From: Planctomycetota bacterium
Lineage (GTDB): Bacteria; Planctomycetota; SZUA-567; H5-PLA8
Assembly: GCA_023150555.1 (NCBI GenBank)
Contig: JAKLKQ010000024.1
Span: forward strand, 27,214-91,213
DNA: 64,000 nt
Reading direction: 5' to 3'
Both the position numbers and the translations under genes were made by a program. Below the pieces are notes generated by a model. That model ran no database searches and had not been told where the DNA came from. It saw only the letters and a program-made list of their open reading frames with translations. Below, in pieces: positions 17,069 to 24,227 of the stretch. Positions within the stretch are counted from its first letter, which is position 1; each line of letters opens with the position of its first letter.

Positions 17069-17466
17069 GTCCGCTGCACACCGCTCTCGCGAAATTGCAT
17101 TTACGCGAAAATGTTCGTCGACGAACATTTTCGCGATTATCTCCATAACCACTTGACCTCAAAGGGTTGCCCATTGTGCAAAGTGTTACATTGCACGAAG
17201 TAGGTTCAATGTCCGTTAGGTGAGCACGTCGTGCTGCACCTTTTGCCGTATTTTCAAGACTTACAAGAACGACCAGGTGTGAAAGGACTGGGAAGGGAAA
17301 AGGTGCGCGGACCCATGGCATAGAGCGAACTGTGCGAAATCAGGAGTTTCAGTTGGTAGAGCCCGGCAGCGCTTCGTTTCATCTGCGGACGCGAAGGCAC
17401 CCGAAACTGGGCGATTGGATTATGCTTGCGACCTCAAAGATCGATGCCAGGAGCCGACGAACGCGC
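17069..17466. other. Intergenic region between cytochrome operon and sigma-factor gene
   Basis: No gene is supported in this 398-base gap. It is more AT-rich than the flanking genes. It contains the 32-bp palindrome described separately and a GTGCAA...TTGCAC inverted repeat with a nine-base spacer (17176-17181 and 17191-17196). These could be operator sites for the sigma-factor gene. No clear promoter pair was seen. Confidence 0.45.
17104..17135. promoter_or_regulatory. Perfect 32-bp palindrome
   Basis: Both halves read CGCGAAAATGTTCGTC with no spacer. As RNA it could fold into a 14-bp stem with a four-base loop. It begins 36 bases after the stop codon of the tetrahaem cytochrome gene and about 330 bases before the sigma-factor start. 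No T-run follows, so it is either a weak terminator or a dimeric-repressor operator. Confidence 0.6.
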
Positions 17467-18945
17467 ATGAGCGCACCAGATCCCGAACAGGACCTCGCCC
17501 AAGCCGCCGCGCGCGGCGACCAGGAGGCCTTCGCGGCGCTGGTGGAGCGCCACCAGTCCGTCCTCTTCAATCTCGCCCGTTACATGACCGGCAAGGACGC
17601 ACTTGCCGAGGAGTGCGTTCAGGACAGCCTGCTGCGGGCGTGGGAGCGCTTTGGCCGCTTCGAGTACCAGGGCGAAGGCAGCCTGCGCGGGTGGCTTTTG
17701 CGCCTGACGTCCAACGCGTGTCTGGACGCCTTGCGAAAACAGAGATCGGAAGCCCACCAGATGAAGCGAATTCAGGAACGGAACGCCGCGCGGGAGCGCG
17801 ATGCCAGGACCGCGCGGGACGCCGAGGCGGAACGCGCCGAGCAGATTGCGTCGTTGCGGAGCCAACTCGACCAATTGGCCCAGGAAGACAGGCTGCTGGT
17901 GGCGCTCTACTACGGCGCCGAGATGACGCAGACGGCCATCGCCGAGACCTTGGACATTCCGCAGCAGACGATCTCCAGCCGCATCCAGCGCGTGCTGGCG
18001 CGCCTGCGCGGGGCCTTGACGGAAGCCGGTGCTGCCGCCGCCCTGCCGCTGCTGGCCGAGCAAGGGCTGCGGGAGGCGGTCACGACCGGCGCGGCGGCGC
18101 CGCCGTCGCTGGGCGCTGTCCTGAAGTCGAAGCTGGCCACGGCGGCCAGGGCGACGGCGCGGCGTTCGGCTCGGTGGGCGGGAGCCGCGGGCCCGAAGGC
18201 GGCCCTCCTCTGTGCAGCCGCGGTAGGCCTGGCGGCGGCAGGCGCCTTCGTCTGGCAGCAGCAGGCACCCGGCGCGCGCGTCGAACCGGAAGCGCCGCCT
18301 TCGGCGGATCCGGCGCCGCAGGTCGTGTACGAAAGCGATTTCACGATAAGCAGCCTGCCGGAATTCTGGGCAAAGGTGGAACCCCTGAAATCGGAGAATC
18401 TGCTTTCGTACGGCTTCAGCGGCGGACAACTGAGCCTGTTGGCGGCAGGCAGCAAGGAGCAGAACACCGCTTTCGTCCTCCTCGGCGGAAAGAAAGTGGA
18501 CGTTCGGCCGGCGGTCTCGGTGGCTTCGAAGCCGGTGGCGCTGGCAGGCGGGGCTCTCGAGATCCGGGTGGCCATCGGACGGTACCACGTGGAGGGCTCC
18601 GCGGAGGCCGGCGTCGAGGTGCGGGACGAGCAGGACCTCGTGCTGGCCTCGTTCGTGCTCCGAGGTGGTTCGCGGGGCATTGGAGATCACCAAGAGATTC
18701 CACTCGAAGGCGCATGGACCCTGGGCGAGCGGAGCTCGCAGGCCCAGGCCGCCGAGCTGCGCCTTCGGGTGACAGCCGACGGCCGGATTGCGCGGCTGGA
18801 CGGCGAAGGGCGCGAAGCGGAGTCCGTCCAGGCGGCGGCGCAGAGCGTCTCGCTGAGGCTCTGGGCGCGCTCGCAGGGCGCTACCAGCCAGGTGCGGATG
18901 GACTTCGCGAAGATTCGCGTCGAACGTGCGGCGGCGCACCCTTAG
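17467..18945 (+). CDS. ECF sigma factor fused to a membrane anchor and external domain
   Basis: A 492-residue protein. Region 2 (about residues 25-90) shows RYMTGKDALAEECVQDSLLRAW and the RGWLLRLTSNACLD stretch. Region 4 (about 150-181) shows MTQTAIAETLDIPQQTISSRIQRVLARLR. A single membrane helix, AALLCAAAVGLAAAGAFVW, lies near residues 242-262. The last about 225 residues are beta-rich, end in a FAKIRVERA-type strand, and look like a jelly-roll or lectin-like domain outside the membrane. Fusing a sigma factor to its own membrane sensor would let an external signal control its release or activity. The ATG at 17467 is chosen because AGGAG lies upstream and the sigma fold starts just after; an ATG at 17422 is possible. 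Targets are unknown. Confidence 0.87.
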   Translation: MSAPDPEQDLAQAAARGDQEAFAALVERHQSVLFNLARYMTGKDALAEECVQDSLLRAWERFGRFEYQGEGSLRGWLLRLTSNACLDALRKQRSEAHQMKRIQERNAARERDARTARDAEAERAEQIASLRSQLDQLAQEDRLLVALYYGAEMTQTAIAETLDIPQQTISSRIQRVLARLRGALTEAGAAAALPLLAEQGLREAVTTGAAAPPSLGAVLKSKLATAARATARRSARWAGAAGPKAALLCAAAVGLAAAGAFVWQQQAPGARVEPEAPPSADPAPQVVYESDFTISSLPEFWAKVEPLKSENLLSYGFSGGQLSLLAAGSKEQNTAFVLLGGKKVDVRPAVSVASKPVALAGGALEIRVAIGRYHVEGSAEAGVEVRDEQDLVLASFVLRGGSRGIGDHQEIPLEGAWTLGERSSQAQAAELRLRVTADGRIARLDGEGREAESVQAAAQSVSLRLWARSQGATSQVRMDFAKIRVERAAAHP

Positions 18946-19074
18946 AGCCTGCCGGCAGCGCCGCTGCGCGCGGATTTCCAGATCTTACTCGAATCGGCGG
19001 CCGCCGGCCGCCCGGGAAGACCCGTCGCGTACGGGTTGCGGTGCAACACGCGCGCACGGACAGGAGGAAGCCCC

Positions 19075-19863
19075 ATGAGCGACGCGATGGGTAGGTGCGG
19101 AGGAAGCCGGACGGCCTGTGCGGACTGGCCCGAGGTGCGGCTGGCCGCGACGCCGGAGGAGTACGAAGCGTCCTTTCGCATGGCCTATGGCGCGTACCGC
19201 GCGTTGGGCTTTGCGCCGTTCTCCGAGCACGGCCTGCGCGTGACGCCGCAGCACCTGAAGCCGACATCGGTCGTCTTCTGCGCGTACCGGGCGGGCGAAC
19301 TGGCCGGGACGATCAGTATCTTCGAGGACGACGGAGACCTGCCGTCCGCGGCCGGCTGGGGCGCGGAACTCGACCGCTTGCGCCGCAGGCGCAAGCGGAT
19401 CTTCGAACTGGGCGCCTTGATGGTGCGGCCGGGCGAGCCCTGCAGCCATCGCGTCTGGCTGGCGCTCTTCAAGCACGCCTGGATCTACGCCCGCGCGTTC
19501 CGCCGCGCCGACGCCCTGTGCGCGTTCGTGGTCGCCCACCACGCCCCATTCTACTGCGGCGTCCTGGGCTTCCGGCGATTCGGCGCCGACCACTTTCACG
19601 ACTGCAACGGCCTGGCCGTCGCGGGCGTCGCGCCGGTTTACCTGCCGCTGGACAACGCGGAGGCGCGCTTCCGCCGGCGCTTCGAGCACTGGGGCGGCCG
19701 TTCGCGCAATCTGTACCGGTACTTTGTCGAGGAAGATCGCGGCGGGTGCGAGGGCCGTATCGCCGAGGGCCTGCGCCTTCGGAACGGCGTCTTCGGGAGA
19801 TTGCAGCGGCGCTTTGCGCCTTTTCTGCAGCAGCCGGCGGCGGCCGCCGCCTTGGAGGGATGA
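19075..19863 (+). CDS. N-acyltransferase, FeeM/GNAT-like
   Basis: A 262-residue protein that resembles N-acyl amino acid synthases of the FeeM type and related GNAT-fold autoinducer-like synthases. It has the early Y-x5-MAYGAYRALGF helix, the strand TISIFEDD, the FELGALMVRP strand and the HHAPFYCGVLGFRRFG block, where GNAT enzymes bind the acyl carrier. Known FeeM enzymes join an acyl-ACP fatty acid to an amino acid amine. AGGAGGA precedes the ATG at 19075. The stop is three bases before the ThiF-like gene, so the two are almost certainly co-transcribed and translationally linked. Substrate is unknown. Confidence 0.75.
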   Translation: MSDAMGRCGGSRTACADWPEVRLAATPEEYEASFRMAYGAYRALGFAPFSEHGLRVTPQHLKPTSVVFCAYRAGELAGTISIFEDDGDLPSAAGWGAELDRLRRRRKRIFELGALMVRPGEPCSHRVWLALFKHAWIYARAFRRADALCAFVVAHHAPFYCGVLGFRRFGADHFHDCNGLAVAGVAPVYLPLDNAEARFRRRFEHWGGRSRNLYRYFVEEDRGGCEGRIAEGLRLRNGVFGRLQRRFAPFLQQPAAAAALEG

Positions 19864-19866
19864 CCC

Positions 19867-20766
19867 ATGTACGCATTCGATCCGCAGACGGCCTTCGGCC
19901 GCAACATCGGTGTGGTGACGGAAGAGGAACAGAAGCGGATCTTCGCCTCGCGCGTGGCCCTGGCCGGGCTTGGCGGCGTGGGCGGCTTCTATGCCCACGG
20001 GCTGGCGCGCGCGGGCATGGGCGCCTTCCACCTGGCCGACGGCGACCGCTTCGAGATGGCGAACTTCAACCGGCAGGCCGGCGGCACCATGGATTCCCTG
20101 GGCCGTAACAAGGCGGACGAGATGGCGCGTCAGATCGCCGCCATCCACCCGCACGCGGAACTGGAGGTCTGGCGCGAGAATCTCTGCGAGGCGAACATCG
20201 ACGCCTTTCTAGCGCACACGCACCTGGCCATCGACGGGTTGGACGCGTTCTCCATACCGGCGCACCGCCTACTCTTTCGCCACGCCCGCGCCCGCGGCAT
20301 TCCGGTTCTTTTGGCGGCGCCGCTGGGCCTGACCGCAGCGCTGCTGGTCTTTGCGCCGGACGGGATGCCCGCGGACGAGTACTTCGACTGGCACGACGGG
20401 CAGAGCGACTTTGAGCAGCGCGTCAATTTCGTCCTGGGCCTGGCGCCTGCGCTGCTGCACATGAATCAGATCGATCTCTCTCGCGTGGACCTGGTGGCGG
20501 GCAAGGGGCCGTCCCACGGCGCGGCGTGCCTGCTTTGCGCGAGCCTGGTGGTCAGCGAGGCCCTGCGCTGGCTGCTGCGTCGTCCGGGCCGCCGGGCCGC
20601 GCCCCAGTATGCGCAGATGGACCTCGTGGGTATGAAGATCCGAAGCGGACGCCTGTCGGGAGGAAACCGCAATCCGATTCAGCGCCTCAAACGCTGGCTG
20701 GCGGTCCGCAGCTACAACCGCAGCCGGCCGGGCGCGCGTCAATCGCGGTGGCCCATGGCGTCGTAG
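19867..20766 (+). CDS. ThiF/MoeB/E1-like adenylyltransferase
   Basis: The 299-residue protein has the E1-like nucleotide-binding motif GLGGVGG near residue 35. It also has the conserved DGDRFEMANFNRQ block near residue 58 (Asp for metal/ATP and the Asn-Arg pair), a Lys in GRNKADEM, and the AIDGLDAF motif near residue 120. This family adenylates a carboxyl terminus of a carrier protein, peptide or small molecule. A GAACLLC cysteine pair near residue 218 is a possible zinc or thiol site. It is paired with the FeeM-like acyltransferase three bases upstream, which suggests a small biosynthetic or protein-tagging operon. It overlaps the convergent transhydrogenase gene by 28 bases. No ubiquitin-like carrier is encoded beside it. 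Confidence 0.85.
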   Translation: MYAFDPQTAFGRNIGVVTEEEQKRIFASRVALAGLGGVGGFYAHGLARAGMGAFHLADGDRFEMANFNRQAGGTMDSLGRNKADEMARQIAAIHPHAELEVWRENLCEANIDAFLAHTHLAIDGLDAFSIPAHRLLFRHARARGIPVLLAAPLGLTAALLVFAPDGMPADEYFDWHDGQSDFEQRVNFVLGLAPALLHMNQIDLSRVDLVAGKGPSHGAACLLCASLVVSEALRWLLRRPGRRAAPQYAQMDLVGMKIRSGRLSGGNRNPIQRLKRWLAVRSYNRSRPGARQSRWPMAS

Positions 20767-22148
20767 GTGGCGTACTTGTAAAGATCGCCGAGGGTCGGGT
20801 AGTTGAAGCAGGCGCGGATGAAGAGGTCCGATGTGGCGTCGGCGAGCATCGCGGCGAGGCCGATGTGGACCAGCTCGGTCGCCTGTTCGCCGATCACGTG
20901 CACGCCCATCAGCTTCATGTCGCTGCGGCGGAAGAGCAGTTTCAGGAAGCCGTCGTAGTCGCCGATGATCTCGCCGCGCGGGTTGTTGCCGTAACTGGCC
21001 TTGCCGGCGACGAAGTCGATCTTCTTCTCGCGCAGAGACTCCTCGGTCTCGCCCGCCATGCTGACCTCGGGGATGGTGTAGATCCCGAAGGGCAGGATAG
21101 GCGAGACTTCCTTCTTGTAGCCCAGCTGGAAGGCGTGGACCATGGCCAGGCGCGCCTGTTCCATGCTGGTGCTGGCCAGCGCGGGGAAGCCAATCACGTC
21201 GCCGGCGGCGTAGATGTGGGGCACGTTGGTCTGGAAGTGCTCGTTGACCTTCAGGAGGCCGCGTTCCCCGACGTCCACGCCGGCGGCCTGGAGGTTGAGC
21301 TTGCCGGTGTTGCTGATGCGGCCGGCGGCGACGAGCACCGCGTCGACGTCGAGCGTGCGGCCGCTTTCCAGGATCACCTGGCAAGCCTTGTCGTCTGCGC
21401 TGCACGCCTTGACCTTTTCGGGCATGACCATCTCGATGCCGAGCTGGACCATGCGGTGCTTGATGGCGCTGGAGATCTCGCCGTCGAGGAAGGTTAGCAG
21501 CTTGTCGCGACCGTCGATCAGGAAGACCTTTGCACCCAGCGCGGCGAAGGTGCAGGCGTACTCGCTGCCGATCACGCCGCCGCCGACGACGGCCATGGTC
21601 TTGGGCATGAACTCGAGCAGCAGGATCTCGTTGCTGTCCCACACGCGCGGATGGGCGAAGGGGAACATCTCGGGCGTCCGGGGGCTGCTGCCGGTCGAGA
21701 TCAGGACCTTTTCGGCGGTGAGCGTCTCTTCTTCGCCGCTCTTATGCGTGACCTTGATCGTGTGGGGGTCGACGAACGAGCCGAGCCCCTGGAACAGGCT
21801 CACGCGGTGGCGTTCGAGGTTCTTGAGGATGCGCCCGCGCTCGGTCTCCTTGACCATCTTTTCGCGGTGGAGGAAGTCGCGGACCCTGACCTCGCGGCGG
21901 ATCGAGAGATCCACGCCGTAGAGCCCGCGGGCGCGGAAGCCCGAGAGCATCAGCGCGGTTTCGCGCAGGGTCTTGCTGGGCAGGGTTCCGGTGTTGGCCG
22001 CCGCGCCGCCGACCACGGGCTCGGCCTCGATCATCGCGACTTTCTTGCCGAAGTAGGCGGCCTGGGCCGCGCCCTTCTCGCCGGCCGGTCCGGAACCGAT
22101 CACGACCAGGTCGTATTGGTAACCGCTCAAAATAGCCTCCCGGATCAT
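20739..22148 (-). CDS. sthA: SthA-type soluble NAD(P) transhydrogenase
   Basis: A 469-residue flavoprotein of the pyridine nucleotide-disulfide reductase family. It has the FAD motif VVIGSGPAGEKGA near residue 15, the second dinucleotide motif VVGGGVIGSEYA near residue 180, the DAVLVAAGR strand and the C-terminal dimer domain. The site that holds the redox cysteine pair in lipoamide dehydrogenase reads GGAAANTGTLPSKTLRE, with neither cysteine. This is how Si-specific transhydrogenases (SthA) differ, so it should move hydride between NADH and NADP rather than reduce disulfides. A TTG at 22130 with GGGAGG seven bases upstream is a credible alternative start to the ATG at 22148. It follows ccsA by 39 bases on the same strand. 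Confidence 0.88.
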   Translation of the reverse strand: MIREAILSGYQYDLVVIGSGPAGEKGAAQAAYFGKKVAMIEAEPVVGGAAANTGTLPSKTLRETALMLSGFRARGLYGVDLSIRREVRVRDFLHREKMVKETERGRILKNLERHRVSLFQGLGSFVDPHTIKVTHKSGEEETLTAEKVLISTGSSPRTPEMFPFAHPRVWDSNEILLLEFMPKTMAVVGGGVIGSEYACTFAALGAKVFLIDGRDKLLTFLDGEISSAIKHRMVQLGIEMVMPEKVKACSADDKACQVILESGRTLDVDAVLVAAGRISNTGKLNLQAAGVDVGERGLLKVNEHFQTNVPHIYAAGDVIGFPALASTSMEQARLAMVHAFQLGYKKEVSPILPFGIYTIPEVSMAGETEESLREKKIDFVAGKASYGNNPRGEIIGDYDGFLKLLFRRSDMKLMGVHVIGEQATELVHIGLAAMLADATSDLFIRACFNYPTLGDLYKYATYDAMGHRD

Positions 22149-22187
22149 CTTTGTGCCGCGGGTGCCGTCTCGAATTGAACGATAGAC

Positions 22188-24227
22188 TTATTGCTGCGTG
22201 TCGGCAAGGGCCGCGCGGGCCTCGTCGACGGGGTCGGTGGGCGTCAGGCGGTGCTCGGTCTTTTCCGCCCCCGCGGCCTTGGTCCGTTTGTAGCTCAGGT
22301 GGCGGTACACGGCCGCGCCGGTGAAGAGAAGGTCCAGTCCGAGGATTACCGCGATGTAGTTGTTGGCGGCGCCCTCGCCGAAGCCGTAGCTGTGCAAGCC
22401 CTTGCCGAGCACGAAGTTCACGCCGTACCAGGCCATCACCACGGCCTGGAAGCAGACCAGCGCGCCGACGCTGAGTCCGAAGTTGCCCCAGTAGCCGGTG
22501 AAGCGCCCGTGCAGCACGACCAGGTAGCAGAGCAGCGCGATGAAGGCCCACGTCTCCTTGGGGTCCCAGCCCCAGAAGCGCCCCCACGAGTAGTACGCCC
22601 ATACGCCGCCCAGGATCGTGCCCGTGGCCAGCAGCAGCACGCCGATCTGGATCACGCGGTAGAGGTATTGGTGCATCTGGTGGTGTTCAGTCGTTTCGCC
22701 CGGACGCGCGAGGTGCTTGTACATCGTCGCGTGTGCCAGCAACCAAGCCAGCGCGAAGGCCGAGTAACTGAGTGTGATCGACAGCACGTGCACCGTCAGC
22801 CAGAAGTTATCGCGCAGCACCGGCACCAGCGGCCCGATGGACGGGTCGAAGCCCGAGACCGTCGGCTTGCCGCTGAAGACCGGCAGCAGGTCCATCAGCA
22901 CCAAGCACAGGAAGCCGCCGGCGGCGCCGCAGAGCAGGTAGTAGCGCGGGCGGTGCCTCAGTTCGAAGACCAGTCCGAAGAAGACGATCCCGAAGCCGAC
23001 CCAGATCACGGACTCGTACATGTTCGTGACCGGCGGACGCCCGGCGATCCAGCAGCGCAGCACGAAGGCGTAGACGTGCAGCGCCAGGCCGGCCAAGAAA
23101 AAGGCCCACGCCGGCGCGAAGGGCCAAGTTGCTTTCGCGCGGAAGGCCAGCAGGCCGGATAGCAGCGCCAGCAGATAGAAGCCCCAGGCCCAGGCGAAGG
23201 GGCGCAACTGGTTGTAGTGGATCTCGCGGGACACTGCCGCCGGATCGGGGTAGCCGACGGCGCTCAGGAGCGCCACGGCCTCGCGGAACTCGCGGCCCGC
23301 CGCCGTGAACGCTGCGGCGTCGCGCGAGCGGTAGCTGCCGATCAGTTTCTGGAATCCGGAGATTGCGGCGTCGACCTTGCTCCCCGCTTTTGCCAGGCTG
23401 CGCAGGTAGGCCTCCACCATCACGCCGGCTTCCTGGAAATCCCCTTCGAAATAGTTCTGCGCCGCCGATTCCAGGGCGCGCTCCGGGTTGGTCACGATCA
23501 GACGGAAGGTATTCATGGAGACCCATACGCCGTTGTCGTCGGCGGGATGGGGCACAACGGGCACTTCGCCGTGTCGGATGCCCGAGATCAGGTTGATGCG
23601 CTGCCAGACGATGCGGGCCTCGCGCTCCATCGTGGTCAGATCTTCCTGCTTGGCGCTCTTTCCCTGCGCCTCGGTCAGGATCCTGCGAAGTTCCTCGGCG
23701 CCTGGGCCGCGGTTCCAGAGTTCGTTCAGGGAGAAGCGCTTCTTCTCGGGGCTCAGGCCCAACTTCTCCACCAGCGGACGGTAACTGACCAGGATTACGG
23801 ATTCCTCGTCCCAGTCGCGGGTGGCGAACCAGATCGAGAAGAGCAGATCCACGGGGCCCAGTTTCTGGCCGCCGGCGGTCTGGTAGGAGGGCGCGCCGCC
23901 CATGAAGCCGCGCCCGGTCAGTTCCGCGGCCAACTCGTTCGCGTAGGTGTGCAGAGGCTTCAGTCGCCCGCCGTCCTGCACCACCAGGCCTTCGGCGAAG
24001 GAGAAGTCCAGGTCGCCGGTCAGCACCGCCGGCGGCAGGCCGTCTCCATGATCGTGATCGTGCCCATCGCCGTGGTCGTGGACGTGCCCCTGCGCGGCGG
24101 CCTCTTCGTCCTGCACCGACGGCCCGTGGGATTCGGGTTCCATGACTTCCGCTTGTGCGCACGGCAGTGCGCAGAAAGCCGCGAAAAGGACGGCGGGCAG
24201 AACCGGCGAGATACGCTTTGCGTTCAT
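22188..24227 (-). CDS. ccsA: Cytochrome c maturation protein CcsA with large N-terminal domain
   Basis: A 679-residue protein. A signal peptide is followed by a histidine/aspartate-rich stretch (HVHDHGDGHDHDH, about residues 49-61) and a soluble helical domain of about 270 residues. The C-terminal half has about eight membrane helices and the haem-handling signature WGRFWGWDPKETWAF (about residue 555), with conserved histidines in flanking helices. In system II cytochrome c biogenesis CcsA works with CcsB/ResB to carry haem across the membrane and attach it to CxxCH motifs. The gene overlaps resB by four bases (ATGA), so the two are co-translated. It would serve the multihaem cytochromes encoded about 5 kb away. 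The His-rich stretch may bind a metal or haem. Confidence 0.92.
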   Translation of the reverse strand: MNAKRISPVLPAVLFAAFCALPCAQAEVMEPESHGPSVQDEEAAAQGHVHDHGDGHDHDHGDGLPPAVLTGDLDFSFAEGLVVQDGGRLKPLHTYANELAAELTGRGFMGGAPSYQTAGGQKLGPVDLLFSIWFATRDWDEESVILVSYRPLVEKLGLSPEKKRFSLNELWNRGPGAEELRRILTEAQGKSAKQEDLTTMEREARIVWQRINLISGIRHGEVPVVPHPADDNGVWVSMNTFRLIVTNPERALESAAQNYFEGDFQEAGVMVEAYLRSLAKAGSKVDAAISGFQKLIGSYRSRDAAAFTAAGREFREAVALLSAVGYPDPAAVSREIHYNQLRPFAWAWGFYLLALLSGLLAFRAKATWPFAPAWAFFLAGLALHVYAFVLRCWIAGRPPVTNMYESVIWVGFGIVFFGLVFELRHRPRYYLLCGAAGGFLCLVLMDLLPVFSGKPTVSGFDPSIGPLVPVLRDNFWLTVHVLSITLSYSAFALAWLLAHATMYKHLARPGETTEHHQMHQYLYRVIQIGVLLLATGTILGGVWAYYSWGRFWGWDPKETWAFIALLCYLVVLHGRFTGYWGNFGLSVGALVCFQAVVMAWYGVNFVLGKGLHSYGFGEGAANNYIAVILGLDLLFTGAAVYRHLSYKRTKAAGAEKTEHRLTPTDPVDEARAALADTQQ

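Noticed and set aside
20739..22148. Lipoamide dehydrogenase or mercuric reductase
   Set aside because: Both redox cysteines are absent from the expected motif, which fits SthA instead.
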